Below, piece by piece: positions 55,477 through 64,000 of a stretch of DNA of 64,000 nucleotides. Both the position numbers and the translations under genes were made by a program. Each line of letters starts with the position of its first letter. Positions within the stretch are counted from its first letter, which is position 1. The notes beneath the pieces are model-generated. The model had not been told where the DNA came from. It did not search any database and saw nothing but the letters and a program-made list of their open reading frames with translations. Origin of the DNA: JALZMG01 sp963739975 (GTDB taxonomy: Bacteria > Actinomycetota > Acidimicrobiia > Acidimicrobiales > Ilumatobacteraceae); NCBI GenBank assembly GCA_963739975.1, contig CAVUCK010000012.1, positions 528,460 to 592,459 of the forward strand. Direction: 5' to 3'.

Positions 55477-55646
55477 ACGGCATGTAGGCATTTCGATGGC
55501 GCCCCATCCTCCGCCAGCCCGCCTTACAGGTCCGATCCGTCGTCGGTACGGCGAGTGGATCACCCAATCGGCGCGTCCGTGGTTCCTTGGGTACGGCGGT
55601 CTTCGACCAGCAGCACGTCGGGCGGCGCGGCGACAAGACTGTGGCC

Positions 55647-56075
55647 ATGACTTCCACCGGATCGCATTTCAAACGGTGGGTCTTCTCCCGACACTCGCAC
55701 CCCTGGAGCGCGTGGACACGGTGGGAATCAACACCGCTCGTCCTGCTCCCCATCTGGAACCGCAGCGCAAGGCAGGGCGTGGTCGTCGCGGCATGGCTCG
55801 CGCTCAATCCCGTCCTCTTCCCACCACCTCGCGATGACTCCGCCTTCGCGACTCGGGCGGTTCTCGGCGAAGAGCGATGGCTGGAGGAGCGTCCAGTGTC
55901 CGGCGCCCTGGCGATCAACTGCATGGCTAGCGCGGCCCTTCTCATCGCCATCGACAGCGCACGTCGTCATCGTCGCTGGCAGATGACCATCGCAACGATC
56001 GGCACGATGAGCGCGTTGCTCTGGTACTGGCGGGAGATGGTTCGCTTCTACGACACGCGGGGTGTCGGCCAATAG
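55647..56075 (+). CDS. DUF6653-like small membrane protein
   Basis: 142 residues from ATG 55647. HSHPWSAWTRWESTPLVLLP, ARQGVVVAAWLALNPVLFPP, RDDSAFATRAVLGEERWLEE, then helices ALAINCMASAALLIAIDSAR and ATIGTMSALLWYWREMVRFY. The order W-x-R-W ... NPVLFP ... ATRAVLGEE is what I recall for DUF6653. Function unknown. It is an unbroken gene among broken ones, with no partner gene. Confidence 0.7.
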   Translation: MTSTGSHFKRWVFSRHSHPWSAWTRWESTPLVLLPIWNRSARQGVVVAAWLALNPVLFPPPRDDSAFATRAVLGEERWLEERPVSGALAINCMASAALLIAIDSARRHRRWQMTIATIGTMSALLWYWREMVRFYDTRGVGQ

Positions 56076-56261
56076 TCGGCCGCTACCGGACCCACACCCG
56101 GCGGCAACGCTGGCAGACCGCGCCGAAGTCGGCCCTCGGTACGAACGCAATCCCGGCGCGGCGCTGAACACCCACGGCCCGAAAGCACGCACCGAACGGC
56201 GGCACGGCCTGGACCGATAGCGCGCCCGATCGGCATTTCGTCGCTGTGAGAAGCTCGGTAG

Positions 56262-58919
56262 GTGATCGCTGGACCGACCGGGACTGTCACGTTTCTGTTC
56301 ACGGACATAGAGGCGTCGACCGAGTTGTGGGAGACGCACCCTGACGAGATGCGTGTGGCCATGGAGGCGCACGACGAGTTGCTCCGGGCCACGGTCGCGG
56401 CGCATGGGGGTCATGTCTTCTCAACAGGGGGCGACGGGTTCGCCGTTGCCTTCGCCCGCGCACGGGATGCGTGCTTGGCGGCTGTTGAGGCGCAGCGGCG
56501 CCTCGACGCCGTGGATTGGCCGGACCACGCGCACATCGGTGTTCGGATGGGCATCCATACCGGTGAGGTGGCCGAGCGCGATGGCGACTATTTCGGTCCG
56601 GCGGTGAACCGCGCGGCTCGGCTCGGTGCGGCGGCAAGTGCTCGGCAGATCGTCGTGTCGTTGGCGACCGAACAGATCGTCCGCGAGCACCTGCCTCGCG
56701 ACCACTCCCTGGTCGATCTGGGCGAGCTGCGGGTGGCAGGTGTGGCCGCGCCGCTGCGTGTGTTTGGGCTCTTGGCCGTCGGGCTCGTCGCCAGATTCCC
56801 GCCGTTGCGACAGGCGCGGGTGGCGCCCAGCAACGTGCCGCACAGCGTGGCGCCGCTTGTTGGACGTGATCGCGAGATCACGAGGCTCGTCGAACTGCTA
56901 CGCGGTCACCGCCTCTTGACGCTGACCGGCGTGGGTGGTGTGGGCAAGACGAGCATGGCGTTGACGGCGGCGACCGTTACAGCCGACGACTTCCCCGACG
57001 GAAGCTGGTGGATCGAGCTCGCGGCCGTCAAGGTGGCCGACGATGTCGCGCCGGCAGTCGCGACCAGCCTCGGCGTGCAGCGGGAAGCGACCGCTTCGGC
57101 CGTTGACTCCGTCGCCGCCGCCTTGGCGGGCCGTCGCTCGCTGCTGGTGTTGGACAACTGCGAACACGTCATCGTCGCGGCAGGGGAACTCGTCGACGCG
57201 GTCCAGCGTCAGGCGCCGACCGTGACGATGTTGATCACGAGTCGACAGCGCCTCGGAGTGGCCGGCGAAGAGGTCGAGCCTGTCCGCCCACTGCCCTGCG
57301 ATGGCATCGACTCGCCCGCTGTCGAACTGTTCCTCAACCGGCTCGGCCACCGGGACCTCGATGCGGGAGACCAGGCCGCAGTCGTGGAGATGTGCAGTCA
57401 TCTCGAGGGTCTGCCGCTAGCGATCGAGCTGGCGGCGAGTCGTTGCCGGGCCCTTCGTCCCACCGACGTCGCCGAACGCCTGCGCCACCGATTGTCGCTT
57501 CTCGCTGATCCCCGTCGGCGTGTCGACCGACAGCGCACCCTTGAGGCCACCCTGCGATGGTCCTACGAACTGCTCGATCCGATCGAGCAACGAGTGTTGC
57601 GGCGGCTGGCGGTGTTCATGGGTGGCTTCACACTTGACGCGCTCGAGGCTGTGTGTGGCGGCGAGGGACTCGAGGGTTCCGAACCGGTCAACGTCCTCGC
57701 CTCCCTCGTCGACCATTCCCTGATCGAGCGGACCTCGGAGGGATATCGCCTGCTGGAGACCACCCGGGAGTTCGCCCTGGCGCAACTCAACTCCGGAGGA
57801 GACGACGTCGAACAGCTCCGCCTCGCGCACGCCCGCTGGTTCGTCGACTTCGCCGTCCGCTGCAGGATCGGTCTGCGCAGCCACGACGAGAACCGCTGGG
57901 TCGCCCGACTGGACGCAGATTGGCCAAACGTGCGCGCCGCTTTCCGTTCATCGGCGGATCGAGGCGACGTCGAGGCGGTGACCGCCATCCTCACGGCGCT
58001 CGTCGTCGAAGCCTTCTGGCGCCGACCCGAGGTGTTCCAGTGGGCCGACGAGGCCTACCAGCGGTTCGCGCACGTCGACCAGCCACGACGTCACGAACTC
58101 ATCGGGGCCGCTGGCTGGGCGTCATGGGCTCTGGGCGATGTCCAAGAGTGCCTGCGGCGGGCGCACGAGGCAGTCGGTCTTCGCGGTGACGCGGACGCCA
58201 TCGACGAACTGCCGCAGTGGGCCGAGGTGGGCGGGATGGCTTGGTCAGGGCACGCTGCCGAGGCCAACGACCTCATCGACTCGGTACTCAGCAGCGCGCG
58301 ACGAAGCAGCGACCGCTGGCTCGAGTCCATCATGCTTTCCAACCGAGCGCTCGGGTCCCTGATGCTCGGCCGCTGGGACGACTGTGAAGCCACCGCACGC
58401 GCCGCCATCGAGCCTGCCGATGACAACCCAACCGCCAACGCCTACGCGCATTGGATGCTCGGCCTCGCCCTCACCAGCCGTTCACGAGACGACGCGCAGC
58501 ATGCCCTGGATCACGCGTTAGAGCTGGCCGAGAGCGTTCACAACCGCTGGCAACGCAGCATCATCGTTTCGTCCATCGCGACGCTCGTCGCGTCGGGCGA
58601 AGATCCGCAACGCGCCCTGGCAACACTCTCCCGATGTGTCGACGAACTTTGGCGCGCCGGCTACCGCACGCACGGCTGGAACGTGTGCAGCCAGACCGTC
58701 CCCGTCCTCGCTCAACTCCGACGGCCTGAGGACGCGGCCATCGTCCTCGGCGCCAACCGCAGCCACGATGCCGGAAGCATGGCCAACGTCGCGCGGCTCC
58801 TCGACAAGGCCGAGACCACATTTCGCGCCGTGCTCCACCCGCAAGAACTCGACAACCTCATCGCCCGCGGGACATCAATGACCGCCCACGACGTCATGAC
58901 CATCCTCCGCCAGCCCTGA
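56262..58919 (+). CDS. Nucleotide cyclase / NB-ARC-like ATPase / TPR signalling protein
   Basis: 885 residues, intact. Residues 1-175 are a class III adenylate/guanylate cyclase domain: TVTFLFTDIEASTELWETHP (first metal Asp), VFSTGGDGFAVAFARARDA (second metal Asp), YFGPAVNRAARLGAAASARQ. A STAND/AAA ATPase follows: Walker A LTGVGGVGKTSMALTAA, RRSLLVLDNCEHV, EGLPLAIELAASRCRALRPT, WSYELLDPIEQRVLRRLAVF. The last ~350 residues are TPR-like helices. No C-terminal LuxR HTH is seen, unlike many relatives, so output is probably cyclic nucleotide or protein binding. GTG 56262; single gene, 186 bp after the DUF6653-like gene. Confidence 0.88.
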   Translation: MIAGPTGTVTFLFTDIEASTELWETHPDEMRVAMEAHDELLRATVAAHGGHVFSTGGDGFAVAFARARDACLAAVEAQRRLDAVDWPDHAHIGVRMGIHTGEVAERDGDYFGPAVNRAARLGAAASARQIVVSLATEQIVREHLPRDHSLVDLGELRVAGVAAPLRVFGLLAVGLVARFPPLRQARVAPSNVPHSVAPLVGRDREITRLVELLRGHRLLTLTGVGGVGKTSMALTAATVTADDFPDGSWWIELAAVKVADDVAPAVATSLGVQREATASAVDSVAAALAGRRSLLVLDNCEHVIVAAGELVDAVQRQAPTVTMLITSRQRLGVAGEEVEPVRPLPCDGIDSPAVELFLNRLGHRDLDAGDQAAVVEMCSHLEGLPLAIELAASRCRALRPTDVAERLRHRLSLLADPRRRVDRQRTLEATLRWSYELLDPIEQRVLRRLAVFMGGFTLDALEAVCGGEGLEGSEPVNVLASLVDHSLIERTSEGYRLLETTREFALAQLNSGGDDVEQLRLAHARWFVDFAVRCRIGLRSHDENRWVARLDADWPNVRAAFRSSADRGDVEAVTAILTALVVEAFWRRPEVFQWADEAYQRFAHVDQPRRHELIGAAGWASWALGDVQECLRRAHEAVGLRGDADAIDELPQWAEVGGMAWSGHAAEANDLIDSVLSSARRSSDRWLESIMLSNRALGSLMLGRWDDCEATARAAIEPADDNPTANAYAHWMLGLALTSRSRDDAQHALDHALELAESVHNRWQRSIIVSSIATLVASGEDPQRALATLSRCVDELWRAGYRTHGWNVCSQTVPVLAQLRRPEDAAIVLGANRSHDAGSMANVARLLDKAETTFRAVLHPQELDNLIARGTSMTAHDVMTILRQP

Positions 58920-59060
58920 CCCGCGATCGCAGCACCAAACCACGCGCCCGAACGACACCGACGCATCGACTTGAACCCGCTCCGAACGGCATGTCAGCAG
59001 CCTCCCCGACGGTTTGGCAGCCGAGTAGCGTCTCGACGGTTCACGATCAGAGGAGGATCC

Positions 59061-59500
59061 GTGTCGCACCTGTCGGTAGGTCCCGTCCACCACATGCGGA
59101 TGGCCGTCACGGACGTCCAGCGCTCGCAAGCCTTCTACACCGAGGTCCTCGGTTTCGAGGTGGCGGTTGATGCCCCGCCGCCGCCCGGCAACGAGAACTA
59201 TGAGGTTCTGGTCGATTCGCTGCAGGGTGGTGTGATCTTGATGCACCAAGGCATGTTCTTCGGGTTGCGTCCCGTCGACGACAAGCGAGCCGCAGCTGCG
59301 GACCGCTTCGACCCCCTCCGTGTAGGGCTCGGCGTCCTGATTCGCCGTGCCGACGAGAGCTGATCTTGACGCGGCCGCCGGCTTCTCGACGAACACGGTG
59401 TCGAGCACGGGCCGTTGCGGGACCTCGTGCGCTCGGCCTGTCGTTCCTTGCGTTCTTTGATCCGGACGGCATCGCCCTCGGGCTCACTGCGCCGCTCTCC
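59061..59500 (+). pseudogene. VOC (glyoxalase-like) family protein, frameshifted
   Basis: GTG 59061 with AGGAGG upstream starts SHLSVGPVHHMRMAVTDVQR, SQAFYTEVLGFEVAVDAPPP and ends at a TGA in ~59360. The remainder of a normal ~145-residue VOC protein lies in other frames: FAVPTRADLDAAAGF, LDEHGVEHGPLRDL and LAFFDPDGIALGLTAPL. At least three small indels are needed. The metal-binding His and Glu positions of the fold are recoverable. As written the gene cannot make a full protein. Confidence 0.75.
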
Positions 59501-59820
59501 GACTCCGGGGGATCGCGGTAGGTACGTCTCGCCAGTCACTGCGAGTGCCTCCTGGCGGACCCACGCGTCGCCGGTAGGCGACGCCGGAGGACGACACCAC
59601 CGGCTGATGACCGTCGCCACAGCTTCTTCGGTATGACGCACCGAACCCCGCGCCCGAACGACGTCGTCGGCTTCCTTCGTGGCCGCACCTAACGGCATGG
59701 CGGTGCCGAGTCGGGGCGAGCGGCTGGTGGTCGGGGCTGGCCTACCGTCGATGTCTCACCGGTTGGAGGTGCCGGCTGTTGTGGTCGGTGGTTCCGGCCC
59801 TGACGAGGGAGGTTCCTGCG
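59501..59820. other. Gap without a recognisable gene
   Basis: 320 bp between the broken VOC gene and the broken recombinase. On the minus strand a frame from ~59698 (MPLGAATKEADDVVRARGSV) looks protein-like for ~55 residues, then fades. I do not recognise it. It may be another decayed gene. Confidence 0.3.
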
Positions 59821-60736
59821 TGTCCACGACTACCACCGACATCGTCGGGTACCAGCCGGTCCTCAGCGACGTGGAGCAGTCGACGCTGCTCGGTTTCCTC
59901 GGCTGGCTCTCGGAAGTTCACCCGTGACGCCTTCCGCGTTGGATCTGCGCCAATTCACGCCTGATGCTGGCAGCACGACCGTCACCTGTTCGACGTCCAC
60001 CAGGTCGACATCGAGTGCTTCGCCCGCCACCTCGAAGATGCCGGCCGTGCTCGTGCCACGGTCGCCCGGCGACTGTGCACGATCAGTCAGGGGCTCTACC
60101 GCCACGCCGAGGAAGAAGGCGTCAGCGAACACTCGCCCGCCGTGCACATCCGCCGGGCCCGCATCGACGACGAGTCCCACGTCGCCCACCTCGACCGCAA
60201 CGAGCTCGGCGCATCCTGGTCACCGCCGGCGTCACCCCAGCCCGCGGCCACGCCCTCGTCTCGCTGTTGGCGTTGAACGGGTTGCGCTTGTCGGAGGCGA
60301 TCGGCGCCAACGTCGAGGCTCTCGGCGTCGAGCGTGGACATCGCACGCTCACCGTCGATCACAAGGGCGGCAAGATCGTCACCGTGCCACTGGCCCCGTG
60401 GGTCGCCCGGGCCGTCGATCTCGCCGTCGGCGAGCGGGCCAAGGGCCCGATCTTCGTCGAGCCCGACGGACGTCGACTTGACCGTCACGCAGCGGGACGG
60501 ATCGTGCGCCGGATCGCCCGCCACCGCGGGGATCACCAAGCGCGTCGGGCCGCACACCCTGTGTCACGCCTTCATCACCGCCGCCTCGATGCCGGCGTCC
60601 CACTCCGTGACGCCCAGGAAGCCGCGTCACAGGCCGATCCGAGAACCACGATCCGCGCTACGACCGCGGCCGCCAGTCCCTCGACCGGCACGCCACCTAC
60701 ATCGTCGTCACCTTCATCGCCGGCGCATCACGCTGA
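59821..60736 (+). pseudogene. Tyrosine recombinase/integrase, heavily frameshifted
   Basis: Pieces in different frames add up to one phage-type integrase. GTG 59821: QPVLSDVEQSTLLGFLGWLS. Then WQHDRHLFDVHQVDIECFAR, HLEDAGRARATVARRLCTIS, GLYRHAEEEGVSEHSPAVHI. Then ILVTAGVTPARGHALVSLLA, LNGLRLSEAIGANVEALGVE (catalytic Arg), GGKIVTVPLAPWVARAVDLA. Then GITKRVGPHTLCHAFITAA and an end near TGA 60736. The second catalytic Arg in HTLRH reads HTLCH. At least four indels. It may be the former integrase of the tRNA-Ala island. Confidence 0.75.
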
Positions 60737-60893
60737 CGAAGCCGGTGGTCCGGTGTTCGGTGCCACGGCGGCGATCGCCGAACGCCGGACGCCGGCCAAC
60801 CGATCCGCTGGCCGCCTCACCGGCCCGACGTCGCGCACCACCGAACGAACGGGCATTCGGAGCGCGATCGGCCGGTGTCACTCGTTCGGTCGG

Positions 60894-61315
60894 CTATGCC
60901 GGAGGGCCAGCGGGTACGCCGCCGAGTTGCTGCATGAGGGACAGCAGGTCGGCGACCCCCCCGTGCTCGCACACGAGACCCCCGCGTCATCGAAGCTCAT
61001 GATGTCGATGAGTTGGATCGCCACGGCGTTGCCCGTGGGCGGCACCCCCATGAACTCACCTTGGTGTGTCGCCGTGGCCTTCACGCGTGCGACGGCCTTG
61101 TTCCCGCTGGCGATCAGATCCTCGACGTTCATCTGCATGTCGGGAAACGAGGTCAGCAACGATCTGAAATACGTGATCACCCCTTCCTTCGTGGGAGGCA
61201 GACCCGGGACCTCAGCGTGCTCGATGAAGTCGTCTGCGAGCAGCGCACCGAAACCGTCGATGTCGCCCGCGTTGATGCGCTCGTAGGCGCTCCGCATTGT
61301 CGTGGCATTGTCCAC
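60894..61315 (-). pseudogene. SnoaL-like/ester cyclase family protein, one frameshift
   Basis: GTG 61315 starts DNATTMRSAYERINAGDIDG, FGALLADDFIEHAEVPGLPP, TKEGVITYFRSLLTSFPDMQ, ASGNKAVARVKATATHQGEF. This is a SnoaL/NTF2-like fold. At ~60975 the sense shifts to another frame (EHGGVADLLSLMQQLGGVPA, then GPPA and TAG at 60894-60896). One indel therefore interrupts an otherwise normal ~140-residue protein. Typical roles are polyketide cyclisation or small-molecule hydrolysis; the substrate is unknown. Confidence 0.7.
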
Positions 61316-61548
61316 TCTCGTCCCCCTCTGTTGTGCATTCCGCCAGAACTTCAGAGCGTGCCACACCGGAACGGCCGCGCCATACCGGCCGCTAGTGCGC
61401 CGGCGCCTGATCTCGGCATTCGGCACTGGCGGTGCGGCGCGGGCAGATCGGCTGCCCGCGGCCAAGCCGGGGTGGTGGTCGCGACGACCGCCACCCGGGA
61501 TTCGTATTCGGACCGTGCCTCACGGGTCCGGTGCAAGGATGACGGCCC

Positions 61549-62468
61549 GTGCGCCACTACGAGTCGACCGTCTACGACAGCAACCGCTGGGACGGCTTCG
61601 TCCTCCGCCCCGGCGACATCATCATCAGCACGCCGCCAAAGTGCGGGACGACGTGGACGCAGATGATCTCCGCGCTGCTCATCCTGCAGGAACCGGGCCT
61701 GCCGCTCCCGTTGGACACGCTCTCGCCGTGGATCGACCTGGTGACCCACGCCCGCACGGAGGTGTTCGCCGACTTGGAAGCCCAGACGCACCGCCGGTTC
61801 ATCAAGACCCACACGCCGCTCGACGGGATACCCAACGATCCGACGGTCACGTACATCTGCGTCGGGCGTGACCCCCGCGACGTGGCGCTGTCGATGGACC
61901 ACCACATCGACAACATGGACATCGGCGCGTTCCTCAACGCCCGCGAGCAGGCGGCAGCGATCGACGGCATCGAGCTCGGACCGTTGCGGCCACCGCCGCC
62001 GCGCCCCGACGGCGAGCGGGACCGCTTCTGGCAGTGGGTCGACGACGAGACGCCCTCGACGCAGGTCGGGTCGTCGCTGCGGCGCACCGTAGAGCACCTG
62101 CAGACGTTCCGGGACGCCGCCGACGACTCTCGACGTCGTGTTCTTGCACTACGACGACCTGAAGGCCGACCTGGAGGGGCAGATGCGGCAGCTGGCCGCG
62201 CGCCTCGGCATCGACGTCGACGAGCACCGGTGGCCCCGCCTGGTCCAGGCGGCGACGTTCGAGTCGATGCGCAGCAGGGCCGACACGACCGTCCCCGGCG
62301 GTGGCTCCGGAGCACTGGATCGACCCCGCCGCGTTCTTCAGCCGTGGCACGAGCGGCCAGTGGCGCGACCTCCTCGACGACGCCGACCTCGCCCGGTACG
62401 CCGCGCGCGTGCGGGCGCTCGCGTCCGACGACCTCGTCGAGTGGGTGCACCGCGAGCCGATCGACTGA
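61549..62468 (+). pseudogene. Sulfotransferase, two frameshifts
   Basis: GTG 61549. PAPS-binding 5' loop ISTPPKCGTTWTQMISALLI, HRRFIKTHTPLDGIPNDPTV, 3'-phosphate site YICVGRDPRDVALSMDHHID. At ~62130 the sense moves to another frame (VVFLHYDDLKADLEGQMRQL, AARLGIDVDEHRWPRLVQAA), and at ~62300 again (EHWIDPAAFFSRGTSGQWRD, LLDDADLARYAARVRALASD) to TGA 62466-62468. The complete length, ~306 residues, is normal for cytosolic-type sulfotransferases. Either a recent pseudogene or sequence errors. Confidence 0.8.
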
Positions 62469-62729
62469 GATCCCCGTTCGGCGGTTGACCCGCACTGCCG
62501 AAGCTGATCGTCAACGCCTACCGCCGCCCATATCTGCCAGTGAGAATGGGATCAGCCGGTTGGCATCCCGTTCGTTGGTCGTGGCGCCTGTCAGGCTGAT
62601 GTTCACCTCGGGGTTCGACACGCCCCGTTCCGGAGGGCGACTCGAGTAGCTGCGCCAACAGCTGCTCGGTCACTGATCTCCTTCGCGGGACGTGCGTGCC
62701 TGCCCCTCAACAATGGAAAGGGGTGGCCG

Positions 62730-63826
62730 ATGGTCATCGTAGATTCGGCGCGTCTGGTCGTCGGTGGGGTCGACACGCACCGCGATGTGAACGTCGCCGC
62801 GGTCGTCGACATGAACGGCGGTCTGCTCGGGATCGAGTCGTTCCCGACGACTGCTGATGGGCATCGCTGCTTGGAGTCGTGGATGTCTGGGTTCGGCGCG
62901 ATCGAGCGGGTCGGGATCGAGGGCACCGGGGCGTACGGGGCTGGCCTCGCTCGTCACTTCGGTGTCGCCGGCGGTGATCGGTGATCGAGGTCGATCGACC
63001 GGACCGGCAGAAGCGACGCCATGCACGGCAAGTCGCGATCGGCTCGACGCCGATCGAAGCTGCTCGCGGCGCCCTGTCGGGTCGTTGCGCAGGGGTCGGG
63101 CGAAGTCCGGTGACGGTCACGCCGAGGCGTTGCGTGCGTTGCTCGATCGCGAAACGGTCGGCACGGTCGACACGGATCCGCACGATCGTCCAGCTCCGCC
63201 ATCTGATGTTCACCGCACCCGATGAACTCCGCGCCCAGGCTGGGTCGGGTTGAGCGCGGCACAGCTGGTCAACGAGGCCGCCAAGCTGCGCCCCCGACGC
63301 GGCGGCGATGTCGCCCTGCACGGCGTGAAGACCACCGCAGTGATCCTGGCCCGCCGGGTCCACGCGCTCGACGTCGAGCTCGCCGTGCATCGACGAACAG
63401 ATCGGACCTGCTCGTCAAAGCCGCCGCACCGGCACTGTTGAACGTCTACGGCGTCGGTGCCGACACCGCCGCGGTGCTGCTACGTCACCGCCGGCGACAA
63501 CCCGGAGCGGATCACCTCCGAAGCGAAGTGGGCGATGCTCTGCGGGATCGCACCGATCCCCGCCACGACCGGCCTGATCGACAAGCCGCTACCGGCTCAA
63601 CAACGCCGGGGACCGGCACGCCAACAACGCCATCTGGCGGATCGTGATCACCCGCCTCGGTCAACACGAACCACGCACCACCGCCTACATGCAACGCCGG
63701 CTGGCTGAGGGTAAACCAAAGCGGTACATCATCCGCTGCCTCAAGCGATACGTCGCCCGGGAGACCTCCGAGCGCTCCCACGCTGACAACTACACCGGGG
63801 ACGGGACTGGCCCAAGAACTGCCTGA
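62730..63826 (+). pseudogene. IS110-family transposase C, many frameshifts
   Basis: ATG 62730 with AAAGGGG upstream: RLVVGGVDTHRDVNVAAVVD (first Asp), MNGGLLGIESFPTTADGHRC, GIEGTGAYGAGLARHFGVAG. Later blocks are scattered in other frames: TIVQLRHLMFTAPDELRAQ, SAAQLVNEAAKLRPRRGGDV, LLNVYGVGADTAAVLL, TSEAKWAMLCGIAPIPATTG, GDRHANNAIWRIVITRLGQH, YMQRRLAEGKPKRYIIRCLK. The element end TTGACAACACATAGGAGCG is at 63965. At least five indels. The 261 bp before the ATG should hold its left end; CCCCT/AGGGG there forms a small hairpin. Confidence 0.8.
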
Positions 63827-64000
63827 CGCCCTCGACGGTTGTCCTCGGAACCAGACATGCCGTCCCGTCACCGGACACCACCGCCGGAACACGTGGCCTG
63901 ATAAGAGCCTGCCCTCACCCGAGTGGCCCATCACTGGCCTGCCCGCAACTCCGGCACCAACACCTTGACAACACATAGGAGCGTCGCTCGGCGCGCCCGC

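Noticed and set aside
56262..58919. LuxR-family transcription factor
   Set aside because: The cyclase-ATPase-TPR order matches some LuxR regulators, but the C-terminus (NLIARGTSMTAHDVMTILRQ) does not show the LuxR helix-turn-helix.

Overview
The window is high-GC DNA from an actinobacterium. Pointers are the lexA / LysM gene / nrdR neighbourhood, LexA boxes of the GAAC-N4-GTTC type, a class II DAHP synthase, PPOX and LLM families that often use F420, an ATP-dependent DNA ligase, a KorAB-type 2-oxoacid:ferredoxin oxidoreductase and many GTG starts with 4-base stop/start overlaps. The order recA ... miaB-miaA-dapF-hflX ... lexA-LysM-nrdR matches the mycobacterial order. The class II RNR and the HTH-fused citrate synthase would fit Acidimicrobiia (Ilumatobacter/Microthrix-like), but that placement is inference.

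Layout. 1-1.2 kb: the start of an MFS transporter, a 20-bp operator palindrome and broken gene remnants. 1.2-7 kb: a quinone-oxidoreductase-like gene with a PPOX gene, a DrrAB-like ABC exporter, a class III aminotransferase and membrane proteins. 7-18 kb: recA under a LexA box, kynA, the tightly overlapping miaB-miaA-dapF-hflX-dapC run, lexA with divergent LysM gene, and nrdR. 18.9-22 kb: nrdJ behind a promoter with putative NrdR boxes, split by two compensating frameshifts. 22-45 kb: housekeeping and catabolic genes (LLM oxidoreductase, L,D-transpeptidase, korAB, sugar dehydrogenase lipoprotein, ATP-dependent ligase, P450, thymidine kinase, MurG-like glycosyltransferase, thiolase, two divergent citrate synthases, ABC1 kinase, DAHP synthase, group 2 sigma factor). 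45.9-48.2 kb: nadD, an LCP-like gene and rsfS.

A tRNA-Ala(GGC) gene at 48.26 kb marks a sharp change. Beyond it lie tandem repeats resembling integrase arm sites, an excisionase-like gene and about 15 kb of accessory DNA: one IS256, three IS110-type and one IS1380 element, a truncated MMPL transporter, a DUF6653-like protein, a large cyclase/ATPase/TPR regulator, and broken VOC, tyrosine recombinase, SnoaL-like and sulfotransferase genes. This looks like an integrated element entered at the tRNA and then eroded by insertion sequences.

Regulatory logic visible: LexA boxes at recA and between lexA and the LysM gene; an NrdR-box pair over the nrdJ promoter near nrdR; tandem palindromes between the two citrate synthase genes. 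Long near-perfect inverted repeats sit at gene 3' ends, and one 51-nt palindrome occurs twice. Many otherwise well conserved genes are split by single-base indels, which points either to sequence errors or to very recent decay.
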